64,000 nucleotides of DNA from NCBI GenBank assembly GCA_014584465.1, contig JACTMU010000097.1:22683-86682 (forward strand), in the 5' to 3' direction. Source of the stretch: Pseudomonadota bacterium. Lineage in GTDB: Bacteria; Bdellovibrionota; Bdellovibrionia; Bdellovibrionales; JACTMU01. The first letter of the stretch is position 1; every line of letters starts with the position of its first letter. Positions 26,066-35,750 of the stretch are shown here, in pieces. The position numbers were made by a program, and so were the translations under genes. A model generated the notes under the pieces. That model saw nothing but the letters and a program-made list of their open reading frames with translations, was not told the origin of the DNA and ran no database searches.

Positions 26066-28029
26066 TGGCGATCTTGTACAATCACTCCTGGTTTACCAAT
26101 CTCCAACGCTCTCAGAGGCAGCGTCACCGTAAACTCACTCCCCTTGCCAACTTCGGATGTAACATAAATCTCTCCCCCGTGGCGCTCCACGATCCCGTAG
26201 CTGATGCTTAAACCAAGTCCTGTTCCCTCTCCGATCTCTTTGGTCGTGTAGAAGGGATCAAAGATCTTTCCAATCTCGCTGGGAGGGATTCCCTTCCCGT
26301 TGTCGCGAATGCGCACCTCGATCTTTTTGCTCTCTTTGAGATGTCTCGTTTTGATCCAAATGTCTCCTTGGCCCTCAATGGCTGCAATTGCATTGGACAG
26401 GATGTTCATAAAGACCTGATTCAACTGGCTCGGATAACACAAAACCTGTGGCAACGACTCAAACTCCCTATGAATCTGAATTCGACCCCGAATCTCGCCA
26501 GACAAGAGAGTGAGCGTGTCCTCAATCCCCGGAGTTATATCAATAAGGCTGATCTTTGAGCTGTCCAATCGAGAAAAATTCCTCAATCCTAAAACAATAT
26601 CCCTAATTCTTTGTGCACCATCCTCGCAGGACTTAATCAGCTTTGGAAGATCCTCAAGAATGTAGCCATACTCGGCCTCCTCCAATGCCTCCTCCAGTTT
26701 TTGAGGTTCAGCCTTTGCCACCCCAATGAGGTGAAACAACCTCTCTGAATACTCCCGAAGATGGCTCATGTTGCTGTAAATAAACCCAATCGGATTGTTC
26801 AACTCATGCGCAACACCGGCCACAAGTTGACCGAGACTTGCCATTTTCTCTGAGTGAACCAGCTGCGATTGGGCCTCCTTGAGCTGCGAATAGGCTGTTT
26901 CAGCTTCATTGATCTTGTCAGTCAACTCCTTTTGAACCTTCAATGTCTTTTGGCTCATCCGGTTAAAACTCTCAGTGAGCAAACCCAGCTCTGTGTGGCT
27001 CACCTCGGGAATCATCTTAAAAGGTTTACCCTCTTCAACACTTGCAATCGCATCCAGCAGAAGGCGAAATGGCCTTGAAATGATTCGAGATGTAACAAAA
27101 CTTGTGATACTGAGAAGCACCACCACTGTGCCCACAACCGTGAAAAATGCGTATTTGACCTCTTTCAATATGCGATCCGATTCTCCCGTATAGCCACCTA
27201 AACCAACAAAAAAACGATCTTCCCCCCACGTCAGTGGCTGAACTAAGAGACCCAACGAGTGGTTTTGAATCAGAATGTTTTCGACCTCCTCATGATCCTG
27301 TTGAGTCAAATTTCGAAAGTATTCTTGCGGAAATCGAGTGAGGTCCTCCATGGTGGCCACAACGGGACGACTCTCCCGATCCAAAAGCAGCAATTCAAGA
27401 TTCATCCTCTTTTTCAAGCCCGTCAGAAAGAGTTCATCCATACTGACCAGAGCCTCAACGAAGCCCACGGCTTTCCCATTGGAGTTTACAATCTTTGCAT
27501 AAATCACCAACTCCAAAAGAGAGACTCCGACGGTATCGACAAGCTTGAATGGGCTCTTCTCCAAAATTTGAGCGACGATCTTCTCCGGTAAAAAAATTTC
27601 TGAAATCTTGGTTCTTTTCTCCTCCTCAATTCTTCCATCGGATCCCCGAAAAAGAGAGCTGACCATTCGACCATCTTGATCAAAAAATGAGAGTCTTCGT
27701 GCAATCTGATGAGGCGCAATCTTTCGAGCCACAGTGCCTATCTGTAAAAAATTGCCACTGGACATGAGAAAGACCAAAGATGGGTCTTCAATCAACGTCG
27801 TAACACTTTGAGTAAGCGTAGATTCAAAGTCTCCAAGTATGATCTCGACCTCACGGGCATTGCCTCGCAACCGCTGATAGAGCTCACCCCGTATCGCCTC
27901 TTCATATTTGACAAAGGAAAATCCGGTCAAAAATCCCAGAGGTGCAACAGAAAAGAGAATGAAGAGCGCCATCAACAAGGTTCTAAGAGATCGCTTCGGA
28001 GCAAATCCAAACTGAGACGATCTACTCAT
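26062..28029 (-). CDS. Membrane sensor histidine kinase
   Basis: About 655 residues. A first membrane helix lies near residues 18-40 (LLMALFILFSVAPLGFLTGF). A periplasmic sensor of about 240 residues resembles a Cache domain. A second helix (FFTVVGTVVVLLSITSFV) is followed by HAMP and a coiled coil. The phosphoacceptor box is VAGVAHELNNPIGF, then an ATPase domain with DNGKGIPP, DPFYTTKEIGEGTGLGLSIS and GSEFTVTLP. The H-box and catalytic part are of the NtrB-like class common in deltaproteobacteria. No response regulator is adjacent, so the partner is unknown. The start ATG at 28029 overlaps the upstream anti-sigma-like gene by 8 bp, so sensing here may be tied to the sigma-like pair. Confidence 0.9.
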   Translation of the reverse strand: MSRSSQFGFAPKRSLRTLLMALFILFSVAPLGFLTGFSFVKYEEAIRGELYQRLRGNAREVEIILGDFESTLTQSVTTLIEDPSLVFLMSSGNFLQIGTVARKIAPHQIARRLSFFDQDGRMVSSLFRGSDGRIEEEKRTKISEIFLPEKIVAQILEKSPFKLVDTVGVSLLELVIYAKIVNSNGKAVGFVEALVSMDELFLTGLKKRMNLELLLLDRESRPVVATMEDLTRFPQEYFRNLTQQDHEEVENILIQNHSLGLLVQPLTWGEDRFFVGLGGYTGESDRILKEVKYAFFTVVGTVVVLLSITSFVTSRIISRPFRLLLDAIASVEEGKPFKMIPEVSHTELGLLTESFNRMSQKTLKVQKELTDKINEAETAYSQLKEAQSQLVHSEKMASLGQLVAGVAHELNNPIGFIYSNMSHLREYSERLFHLIGVAKAEPQKLEEALEEAEYGYILEDLPKLIKSCEDGAQRIRDIVLGLRNFSRLDSSKISLIDITPGIEDTLTLLSGEIRGRIQIHREFESLPQVLCYPSQLNQVFMNILSNAIAAIEGQGDIWIKTRHLKESKKIEVRIRDNGKGIPPSEIGKIFDPFYTTKEIGEGTGLGLSISYGIVERHGGEIYVTSEVGKGSEFTVTLPLRALEIGKPGVIVQDRH

Positions 28030-29194
28030 GAAGAGGCTCCCCCTCACTTTCTATGGGGGTCTCCTCACCATCTCGATACGCTGGCACCGGACTCTCTTTC
28101 TTTGACTCAACATTTAAGGAATCTGGAGATCCCTCTGAGGAAGTTTCACTCGCGTCGGGGGCTGGGCCCTTTGCTCCATCTTCTTTAACCTCAGGAGAAC
28201 CCTCTTGAGGTTGCGTTGACCTACCGGTTTCCGTTTTGAGGCCCTCTTCGATCCATAAAATAATTCGAATCTGTCCCTCAGGCATCACGCGGACATGGTC
28301 ATCTTTATAGATTCTGATTTCACCCCGCATCTTCAACGCAGAGAGAAGCTCCTCATATCTGGCCTCCTCCATAGCAAAATGGAAGTAGCTCCCTCTTGTT
28401 TTCCGCCATCCAAGTGGAACGCTACCTGCCTTTTCTCCACCAAGAGCCTCAATGTCCCTCACAATTTCAGGAGTAATTTGCTCAAGCCCTTTCAGTCTCA
28501 TAAAGCCTCGATAGACATACCCTTTACGCTTTTCAGTCGTAGCTGGTCTCTCTTGTGAAACTTCAACTTGAGATTGGGGCTCTTCCCTCAAAGAAACTAG
28601 CGCCTGAGCTGCCACCGAGCCTTTCATGTTCGAAGGAGCTGGACCAGATGATGCTCCGGGCTCCGATGGGTTGGCCTCAGGAACCTGAGAGGCAACACTC
28701 GAGGGAACCTCGTCCAAAGGGCTCTCCTGATCGCTCTGCGACCTCTCCTTTACAACCTCACTCAGGACGATCTTTGGGTCTGAGACGACCATCGTCTTCC
28801 ACATTCGTTTCCACGGAACCAGTGTCACCACCATCGCAACTGTGAGACTTACCAAAAGAGCCTCGGAACTCCACCTCAAAGAGTGAGGCCAGTGTCTCCA
28901 GCGAAGCCAATCAAGCCAAGAAGGAAGCAACCCATAGGCCGTTGAGACCGAATCATAGACGTCGTTGGAGATCTCAGTGAGAGCCAACTCTTTGCAATAA
29001 TGAATGCCATACTGAATGGATCTAAGATGGTTTTGGTTTTCCTCGTGCTCTTTGAGCGAGCGTTCTACAAGGTCTTTGTACTCTTCCGGCAGTCTCCCAC
29101 AGACATAATCATAGAGAAGCTCCTGACAGTGAAAAGATGTCATCAATCTACGATGTTTGATCGGCTTAAAGTCGACGTTTACATACTCATTCAT
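28022..29194 (-). CDS. Anti-sigma-factor-like membrane protein
   Basis: About 390 residues. The N-terminal cytoplasmic part (HCQELLYDYVCGRLPEEYKD and a helical stretch rich in Glu) resembles zinc-finger anti-sigma domains, but only one His and two Cys are visible near the expected site. A single membrane helix (ALLVSLTVAMVVTLVPW) is followed by a long Pro/Ser/Glu-rich periplasmic linker, a folded region around YVYRGFMRLKGLEQITPEIV, and a second disordered acidic tail. It overlaps the sigma-like gene upstream by 8 bp and the kinase downstream by 8 bp, a classical sigma/anti-sigma layout. The function is inferred from that. The ATG at 29194 is preferred to the track start at 29269. Confidence 0.65.
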   Translation of the reverse strand: MNEYVNVDFKPIKHRRLMTSFHCQELLYDYVCGRLPEEYKDLVERSLKEHEENQNHLRSIQYGIHYCKELALTEISNDVYDSVSTAYGLLPSWLDWLRWRHWPHSLRWSSEALLVSLTVAMVVTLVPWKRMWKTMVVSDPKIVLSEVVKERSQSDQESPLDEVPSSVASQVPEANPSEPGASSGPAPSNMKGSVAAQALVSLREEPQSQVEVSQERPATTEKRKGYVYRGFMRLKGLEQITPEIVRDIEALGGEKAGSVPLGWRKTRGSYFHFAMEEARYEELLSALKMRGEIRIYKDDHVRVMPEGQIRIILWIEEGLKTETGRSTQPQEGSPEVKEDGAKGPAPDASETSSEGSPDSLNVESKKESPVPAYRDGEETPIESEGEPLHE

Positions 29195-29651
29195 CGAGGC
29201 GATCCAGACGATACATGCTTCCCAAGTGTCGAAGACCACGGGATACACGGTGACGAACCGTCCCTTCACTCAGTCTCAACCCTGAAGCGATCTCTTGATC
29301 CTCGTATCCTAGAATCCGGGACCAAATCACCGAGAGAAACTCCTTGGAGTCAGATTCCTTATAAAACTGCCGCCAAGGCCCTAGATCTGTCTGCTTGGGT
29401 GGACTCCATAAAGAACGTGAAAGCGCGACAACCCCCTGCCTCTTAGCCGTCGTCTGAAAGCGAGACCAATGTTCTTGGGTCAACTCCACAACTTTTGCAT
29501 GCATCTCAAATTTCGAAACCTGATCATGCCGCTTCTTTAGAAAAATCTTAAGCTGATGGACCACCTTAGATGAGGCACTCTGAGCAAGTTTCTCATTCAT
29601 TAAGGAAAAATAGAAAAAAAGGGCAATGGAACGAATGTCAGCTGCACTCAT
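29187..29651 (-). CDS. Short sigma-70-like protein with region 4 helix-turn-helix only
   Basis: 154 residues. The C-terminal segment (ILGYEDQEIASGLRLSEGTVRHRVSRGLRHLG) is a good sigma region 4 / LuxR-type helix-turn-helix. The N-terminal 100 residues have no recognisable region 2, which ECF sigma factors need to contact core polymerase and the -10 element. It may be a highly diverged sigma factor or a DNA-binding regulator held by the adjacent anti-sigma-like protein. It starts 33 bp after the mreB stop and overlaps the anti-sigma-like gene by 8 bp, so co-transcription with mreB is possible. Confidence 0.65.
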   Translation of the reverse strand: MSAADIRSIALFFYFSLMNEKLAQSASSKVVHQLKIFLKKRHDQVSKFEMHAKVVELTQEHWSRFQTTAKRQGVVALSRSLWSPPKQTDLGPWRQFYKESDSKEFLSVIWSRILGYEDQEIASGLRLSEGTVRHRVSRGLRHLGSMYRLDRLDE

Positions 29652-29684
29652 GAAGCTCTATTTTTCAAACCTCTCTTCGGTTTT

Positions 29685-30749
<1,065 letters not shown>

Positions 30750-30898
30750 TCAAAGTTGAATATCACCTAGTACAAAGTCCCGCAAAATCCCAGATGTCAG
30801 GAGAACTCAAGACTCGTCTCGAAGCGGGCAACGTTCTAGGGCACTATACGTCACATCCTAGCTTAAGGTTTTACGACACACAAGACTCAAATCGACCA

Positions 30899-31717
30899 TC
30901 ACCATTGAAAATGTCGGATTTTATCACGTCGTTCATCTAGCTCCGCCATTGCTTTAACGCCGAGCTCCAAGTGCAGATCTGTGTACTTTCGAAAGACCTT
31001 GTTTGCCGACTCCTGTGTCTTGACCTCCTCCAATGGTAAGTCACTCACCAAGAGCAAGGCTCCACAGGGAACTTTGCAGGCAAATGCCGTGATGAAAAGA
31101 GTGGCTGTCTCCATCTCGACGGCTCCAACCTTCTCCAACATGAGCGTCTTTTTGAAACTCTCATCAAACTCCCAAAATCGATAGTCCGTCGTGTGAACGA
31201 CTCCCGCAGAGTAGGTTAAACCCGATTCCACAATCACCTGACTGACAAATTTCTGAATCGTAAAGGCAGGTAGAGCCGGAACTTGAGGTGGAAAGAAGTG
31301 TTGTGATGTTCCCTCATCACGAATTGCTGCCATCGGCAGAAACAGGTCTCCGATTCTAAGATCTCGATGTATGCCCCCACACATTCCCAACATCAAAACG
31401 GCGGTAGGTTCAATCGCTGAAAGCATCTCGATCACCAACGCCGACATTGGCGATCCAATGTTAAAGCAGATCAGCGAAACATCCATCTCATGATTGTTCA
31501 CAACTCGTAATGCGGAACCCGATCTTACGTTGAGCTTATGGGTCTTAGAAAATGACTCGATGTAATACTCAAAATTGGTCAAGATGATATGGGAACAGAA
31601 CTCTTCACCACGACAACCCGAGTATCGCTCCAACATATCCTTGGCAATGGCCTTCTTCTTGGGATTATTCCAGGTACGTGCAGGTTCAAGAGGTAACAAT
31701 CTCATATGGGTAACCAC
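30899..31717 (-). CDS. AMP nucleosidase, short form
   Basis: 272 residues of the nucleoside phosphorylase fold in its AMP nucleosidase variant, which splits AMP into adenine and ribose 5-phosphate. Family marks include MLGMCGGIHRDLRIGDLFLP, the glutamate motif VGAVEMETATLF and the late LLLVSDLPLEE. E. coli Amn is about 480 residues with an additional N-terminal domain; this is the single-domain form of about 260-270 residues known from other phyla. It probably acts in cytoplasmic purine turnover. The start could be the first codon or the ATG four codons later (MRLLPLEPARTW). The gene stands alone, divergent from the SCP2-like gene. Confidence 0.85.
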   Translation of the reverse strand: MVTHMRLLPLEPARTWNNPKKKAIAKDMLERYSGCRGEEFCSHIILTNFEYYIESFSKTHKLNVRSGSALRVVNNHEMDVSLICFNIGSPMSALVIEMLSAIEPTAVLMLGMCGGIHRDLRIGDLFLPMAAIRDEGTSQHFFPPQVPALPAFTIQKFVSQVIVESGLTYSAGVVHTTDYRFWEFDESFKKTLMLEKVGAVEMETATLFITAFACKVPCGALLLVSDLPLEEVKTQESANKVFRKYTDLHLELGVKAMAELDERRDKIRHFQW

Positions 31718-31793
31718 CTACAAAGGGTTCATTCTCGACTTGATCTCAAAGTTTAGATGAAACCTCCTGCGTCGTCCACCTATTTTGTCGCCA

Positions 31794-31822
31794 TTGCAGG
31801 CCTTGCCATCAAACTATATCTT
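31794..31822 (+). promoter_or_regulatory. Candidate promoter of the SCP2-like gene
   Basis: TTGCAG and TATCTT separated by 17 bp, about 70 bp upstream of the ATG at 31891. Both hexamers deviate from consensus. Confidence 0.35.
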
Positions 31823-31890
31823 TACAAAGTAGATGGACCCCAGTCACAATCAAAAGAGATGTTCAACAATGTCATCATGGGAATTTCTGC

Positions 31891-32349
31891 ATGACCCCAG
31901 AGGATTCGACCCAGCTTCTAAGAGTGTTTTTTGAAAAACAATCTGCGCCAGCAAAAGCCATAGGCCTACTCAAAACAGGAGTGGAGATTGGAGTTGTTGT
32001 TGCCGATTCAATGGAACTGGCCCTCTTTCAAGAGCAGGGACAACCTCAATTGGTCCAAAGATCTGCGAAGAACCCTGATGTCATCTTTTATCTTAAGCCT
32101 GAGGCCATCGAGATGATCTGCAAGAAGGAGTTTTCCGATGTAGGATCTTTGGGCATTCAAATTGTAAAACAGATCATGACGGGCTCGATTCGACTGACCG
32201 TTCCGGGAAGTATGATGCGCATCTTTCGAAATGGTTATATCGACATCATCAAACTTGGCGGGAAGACCTTTTTCGACTTTCTTGCGGAAAACGGCCTCAA
32301 GACGCTCTCAAAGATTCCAGACCTCATTAGGAGCTTAAAACCGAAGTGA
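31891..32349 (+). CDS. SCP2 sterol-binding-like domain protein
   Basis: 152 residues forming one SCP2-like domain: a strand pair around ELALFQEQGQPQLVQ, PDVIFYLKPEAIEMICK, and a helix leading to GSIRLTVPG. Such small proteins bind hydrophobic ligands in a cytoplasmic pocket, but ligands in bacteria are mostly unknown. There is no signal peptide and no enzyme partner nearby. SD support is weak. The gene is monocistronic and ends in a likely terminator hairpin at 32366-32401. Confidence 0.7.
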   Translation: MTPEDSTQLLRVFFEKQSAPAKAIGLLKTGVEIGVVVADSMELALFQEQGQPQLVQRSAKNPDVIFYLKPEAIEMICKKEFSDVGSLGIQIVKQIMTGSIRLTVPGSMMRIFRNGYIDIIKLGGKTFFDFLAENGLKTLSKIPDLIRSLKPK

Positions 32350-32365
32350 ACCGTTGAACCTTGGA

Positions 32366-32401
32366 GTTTCAGCTCCGGGCTTTAAACTGAAACAATTTTT
32401 T
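32366..32401 (+). terminator. Likely rho-independent terminator after the SCP2-like gene
   Basis: GTTTCAG and CTGAAAC form a 7-bp stem with a 14-base loop, followed by AATTTTTTCT. An alternative shorter stem (GGAG/CTCC) competes. Confidence 0.55.
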
Positions 32402-32631
32402 CTACAGATGTTCTTGGAATCATGAAGGGTTGCACAAGAATTGCGAAAAAAATCTTAACGATGTTGCAGTTGATTCAGACTTAAACAAAGAGCTTCTGTC
32501 TCAACACGAGAAAGAGTGTCTCAGACCAAGTCAAAAAGCGTATGTAATTTAGCCGTATTCACAAAATTTATTCGCCAGTTCAAATTTAACTCCGAAGTAT
32601 CAAAATAGTTCAACTTCAACCCAAAAAAAGT

Positions 32632-32640
32632 TGCTATATT
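32632..32640 (+). promoter_or_regulatory. Extended -10 promoter of the leader/lipoprotein transcript
   Basis: TGCTATATT matches the TGnTATAAT extended -10 pattern. No good -35 lies 17 bp upstream, as is usual for extended -10 promoters. Transcription would begin near 32647, giving a leader of about 160 nt. Confidence 0.5.
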
Positions 32641-32657
32641 TGTTTTGTAAAGGAGGA

Positions 32658-32771
32658 GTTACAACCTTCCGATGTAAAAAGTCGGAGGTAACACAAGGTA
32701 AGAGTAGGTCTTACTTCTGTGTAAGCTCAATGAGCTCTGGACACGGCCAAGTAATTAGTGGCCGTGTCCAG
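32658..32771 (+). ncRNA. Structured 5' leader with four adjacent stem-loops (possible cis-regulatory RNA)
   Basis: Four hairpins follow each other with almost no gaps. Hairpin 1 (32658-32692) pairs TCCGA with TCGGA and GTTA with TAAC. Hairpin 2 (32693-32720) pairs GTAAGA with TCTTAC and extends outward through ACA/TGT. Hairpin 3 (32724-32736) pairs AGCTC with GAGCT. Hairpin 4 (32737-32771) is a perfect 13-bp stem, CTGGACACGGCCA with its complement, around a 9-nt loop. No T-run follows hairpin 4, so it is not a terminator. The gene starts 37 nt later after an AAGGAG SD. I recognise no known riboswitch consensus. Confidence 0.5.
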
Positions 32772-32808
32772 GGTCAGAGAAGAAAAACTATAACATAAGG
32801 AGAAAAAA

Positions 32809-34302
32809 ATGAACTCTACAAACAGGACGTTAATGAAAATTGTAGGTCTCATCGCATGCACAGGATTGATACTTGCTGGATGTACCGCAAGCAACACAGA
32901 TGAAACCTCAACAGCCACCGCATCTTTAACTGTTGCTGGATCCCTGGGCGGAGCCCAAGCCAAGCCAGGACATCAAAAGATCGGAACCCAGGCAGTTACC
33001 TACACCGACTACTCAGTTCGATGTACGACACTGACAGGAACACCTAAGGCTGGGACAGGAACTGTAAATGCTGACGGTAGTTTCAGTCTTACCATCGACG
33101 TAGGATCGTCAGAATCTGTTCCCATTGGTTGCTTTGTCATCGCAACAGTATCAAGCTCCATTGCTGCAACTTTTGCCTTTGACTCAGGCTCAAGCGGTAT
33201 TGGGGCTAGCGGCAACGGAGAGACTTCAAAATCAGGATCTCTTTCAGCTGGCGCTGGAGAGACCCTCAACTTTGGCACGATCACATTTGACCCTGACAAG
33301 GGAACCGCAACCGTCTCCACGGCTTCAATCACACGAGCTGGGACATCTCATGAAACTGTAACAGGTACGTGGACGGACCCGACAGGGCAGTGGACGATGA
33401 CCTGTAAAACCGACAGTGGGGTCCTTGATGACGATGCCTGCCCTCAGGAAGGCATGGAGCCTTTTGACATCTATCTTCATCAAATGGAGGCAACTGATGC
33501 CTCAGCAGTTGTTCATAAAGGGCTCTCAGTTTGGGAGAACGCGACCTCTTATGCAGCTTGCGGTAGCACCGAAGATCTTGACGCTGAACTCCCCTCTGGC
33601 TGGTCGGCCGTAGATGCAACCCTGAATGCAGATTTTACCATTGACGCCATTCCTGCAGCCTCCTCAGTGAGTGTCCCAAGTTGGGGTGGAAGCGGCACCT
33701 GTGGTGTCAACCCAACCACCGTCACCACGTGTGATCAAGTGACCAATGTGCAGAGCTGGGGAAATGGCACGATCACCTACTCAGATGCAGATTGCCAAGC
33801 CATGTGTGTGGCAGAAAGCCTTTGGAACACCTCAGGGAGTTGCCGTGCTAGGTACTACATCAACTTCAGCTACACTCAAGGTGCTGGATTAAGCCCTGGT
33901 GACATTGCAACAGAAGTTGCCTCATTCAATGGGACCACGGGGACGACCACCAACGGATACATTACGCGAAGTACCAGTCCAGAAGTTCGTTACGCCATCG
34001 GTGAACTTACCGTCAATGGTAATTTTGGAACGATGCTCTCATCACAAACGCAGACCATGCACTTTTGTCAATGGAACGAGAATAACGGCGGTTGCACAGA
34101 TCGAACCTGTGTTGCCACCGAGAACGTGAAGATGGATATCAACCAGACATCGGCCACAGCAGCAGAAGTTGAAGTTGTCATCAGTTGGGCACTTGATGTG
34201 ACCAACTCGGACGCCGCCTGCTCTCAGCAAGTCAGCGGGAACTATCTCTATGAAGAGATGAACCGCACCAACAAGTTTCAGCTATCGGCGGTTAAGCAGT
34301 AG
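32809..34302 (+). CDS. Large secreted lipoprotein of unknown family
   Basis: 497 residues with a textbook lipoprotein signal (ILAGC, Cys25) followed by a Thr/Ser-rich segment. The mature protein is rich in Thr, Ser and Gly. It has an N-terminal beta-sandwich-like part (GTGTVNADGSFSLTIDVG; such patterns are seen in carboxypeptidase-regulatory-like domains) and a longer C-terminal part with many cysteines (SYAACGS, CDQVTN, CQAMCVAES, HFCQWNENNGGCTDRTC), suggesting disulfides and a surface or periplasmic location. I do not recognise a family for the C-terminal part. It has a strong SD, a highly structured leader and its own terminator, all signs of an abundantly expressed monocistronic gene. Confidence 0.8.
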   Translation: MNSTNRTLMKIVGLIACTGLILAGCTASNTDETSTATASLTVAGSLGGAQAKPGHQKIGTQAVTYTDYSVRCTTLTGTPKAGTGTVNADGSFSLTIDVGSSESVPIGCFVIATVSSSIAATFAFDSGSSGIGASGNGETSKSGSLSAGAGETLNFGTITFDPDKGTATVSTASITRAGTSHETVTGTWTDPTGQWTMTCKTDSGVLDDDACPQEGMEPFDIYLHQMEATDASAVVHKGLSVWENATSYAACGSTEDLDAELPSGWSAVDATLNADFTIDAIPAASSVSVPSWGGSGTCGVNPTTVTTCDQVTNVQSWGNGTITYSDADCQAMCVAESLWNTSGSCRARYYINFSYTQGAGLSPGDIATEVASFNGTTGTTTNGYITRSTSPEVRYAIGELTVNGNFGTMLSSQTQTMHFCQWNENNGGCTDRTCVATENVKMDINQTSATAAEVEVVISWALDVTNSDAACSQQVSGNYLYEEMNRTNKFQLSAVKQ

Positions 34303-34349
34303 TAGAATCTGAAGTCTCAAATTCTTTTTTCAATCTCGAATGGTTGTTC

Positions 34350-34380
34350 GCTTGGGGGGCTAAGGCCCCCAAGCCTTTTT
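34350..34380 (+). terminator. Rho-independent terminator of the large lipoprotein gene
   Basis: GCTTGGGGG and CCCCCAAGC form a 9-bp stem with a 7-base loop, followed by CTTTTTT. It ends at the stop codon of the convergent nucleotidase gene. Confidence 0.85.
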
Positions 34381-35750
34381 TAAGAGGAGATGTCCTCATG
34401 AGCCATGGGGCGACGTCGAGCACGCAGGTAGCTTCTTGGCGACAGCGCTAAAAAATCACTCAGTCTGGGCATGTAGATGCACGCATACCTCTCAACCTGA
34501 TAGGCAAAATAACTCTCTTCATTCCCAACTCTCATCACTTCCCCCCAGTGGGGATTGTAACTCAATTGACGTTTGGTGATGAGTTGACTGATCTCATGAT
34601 CAATATGACCAATTTTCTGATAAAGCTCTTCGATGCGCTTTTCATTCACACCTTTAGGATTCCCCACTCGTGCTGTGGTCAAATCAAGGTGCTCCTCTTC
34701 AATTGGCTCTTTAAGCTTCATCAGGCGATCAATCTCCGTCTGCAAAGAACTGACGGCACGATTCTTTTCGACCTCTTCTCCAAGCTCTTCAACGACCAGT
34801 GCCGTTCTCCAGTTGCAATCTTTCTTCAATCTTAAAATATCACCGTAAATGTGATCCCCGACATAGAGTATCTCATCTCCAGCAATGGCCAAAGAAGTCG
34901 TAAACCTCTCCGCACTTCCACCCTGATAGACTCCAGGTACAATTCGGCCCGGATGATTCACCATCGTTCCATCCTTGGGATTGATCTTCAAGAAGTGAAG
35001 ATTATCATAAAAGAAACGAGGTTTTTGGGAAAGAGTAATGATGAATTCAAACAATTCAAGCCAGGACCTACACTCCTTCAAATGAGGAGAAATTGCATAA
35101 TCCAAAAGGAGTTTCGAATAGGCATAATCGGAATTGGTAAGCAAAAAGATCTTTTTTCCATGCCTACGAAAACACTCTAGCCCCTCCACCACTTCGGGAT
35201 CGGAGATGATGTACCGACTCAGGTCCTTTCGAACAGCCTCCTTCAAAGAGCCATCTCGGTGCGATTCGTCGAGTGAGTCTAGTACGTCCTTGCCCAGTCG
35301 CTGATAATCAGGCAGAGGTGTCCCATGATCCTTCAAATCCACCAATTGAGCAAAGAGTGTGGCGTAAGATATGGCAAAGTTCGTATCCACGGAAGAGACC
35401 TGGGACTCACTCAAATCGATGTAGATGCTCTTGTACCTCTTCTTTTGAGTCGCAAAATCCATCACATGGGTGCCATGATAAGCAAGCCTTATTGCAGAGT
35501 AACGGCTGACCTTAAGAAGATTGCCATTGATCAAATCCAGAACAAGTCCTCGAATCGCCAAATCGTAGTCAAACTTCAATTCTCTCAAATTAGAGGGATA
35601 GCCCTTTACGGTAATCAGTTTTTCAATGATCATCTTGTAGGCCAGACCCTCAAACTCACGGCTGTCATAGCGAACCAAAGTATGATCCATGTCCAAACCA
35701 ATGTACTTGATCTTCTTGAGATTGAGAGTTCGATTCACGTAGACGTTCAA
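34380..35750 (-). CDS. HAD-family 5'-nucleotidase (cN-II / HAD-IG type)
   Basis: 456 residues. HAD motif I is LDMDHTLVRYD near residue 20, motif II lies in IFLLTNSDYAY near 200, and motif III/IV is ILYVGDHIYGDILRLKK near 298-313. Together with the large cap these match the IMP/GMP-specific cytosolic nucleotidase-like group (HAD-IG, cN-II-like), which dephosphorylates purine 5'-monophosphates. A coiled-coil region follows motif IV (KNRAVSSLQTEIDRLMKLKE). It ends one base before the rhodanese gene stop region, so both are one operon. With the AMP nucleosidase 3 kb away it suggests active purine nucleotide turnover, though the substrate is inferred from family. Confidence 0.85.
   Translation of the reverse strand: MNVYVNRTLNLKKIKYIGLDMDHTLVRYDSREFEGLAYKMIIEKLITVKGYPSNLRELKFDYDLAIRGLVLDLINGNLLKVSRYSAIRLAYHGTHVMDFATQKKRYKSIYIDLSESQVSSVDTNFAISYATLFAQLVDLKDHGTPLPDYQRLGKDVLDSLDESHRDGSLKEAVRKDLSRYIISDPEVVEGLECFRRHGKKIFLLTNSDYAYSKLLLDYAISPHLKECRSWLELFEFIITLSQKPRFFYDNLHFLKINPKDGTMVNHPGRIVPGVYQGGSAERFTTSLAIAGDEILYVGDHIYGDILRLKKDCNWRTALVVEELGEEVEKNRAVSSLQTEIDRLMKLKEPIEEEHLDLTTARVGNPKGVNEKRIEELYQKIGHIDHEISQLITKRQLSYNPHWGEVMRVGNEESYFAYQVERYACIYMPRLSDFLALSPRSYLRARRRPMAHEDISS

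Larger units (their letters stand above)
32350..32808. other. 459-bp intergenic region with terminator, extended -10 promoter and structured leader
   Basis: The gap contains a terminator for the SCP2-like gene, an AT-rich stretch without a convincing ORF, an extended -10 promoter, and then about 115 bp of consecutive stem-loops before the lipoprotein start. A 20-codon ORF near 32421 lacks an SD and is not called. Confidence 0.6.

Noticed and set aside
32647-32771. Cyclic-di-GMP (GEMM) or other known riboswitch
   Set aside because: The conserved GEMM bases and receptor features are not present; reported instead as an unassigned structured leader.
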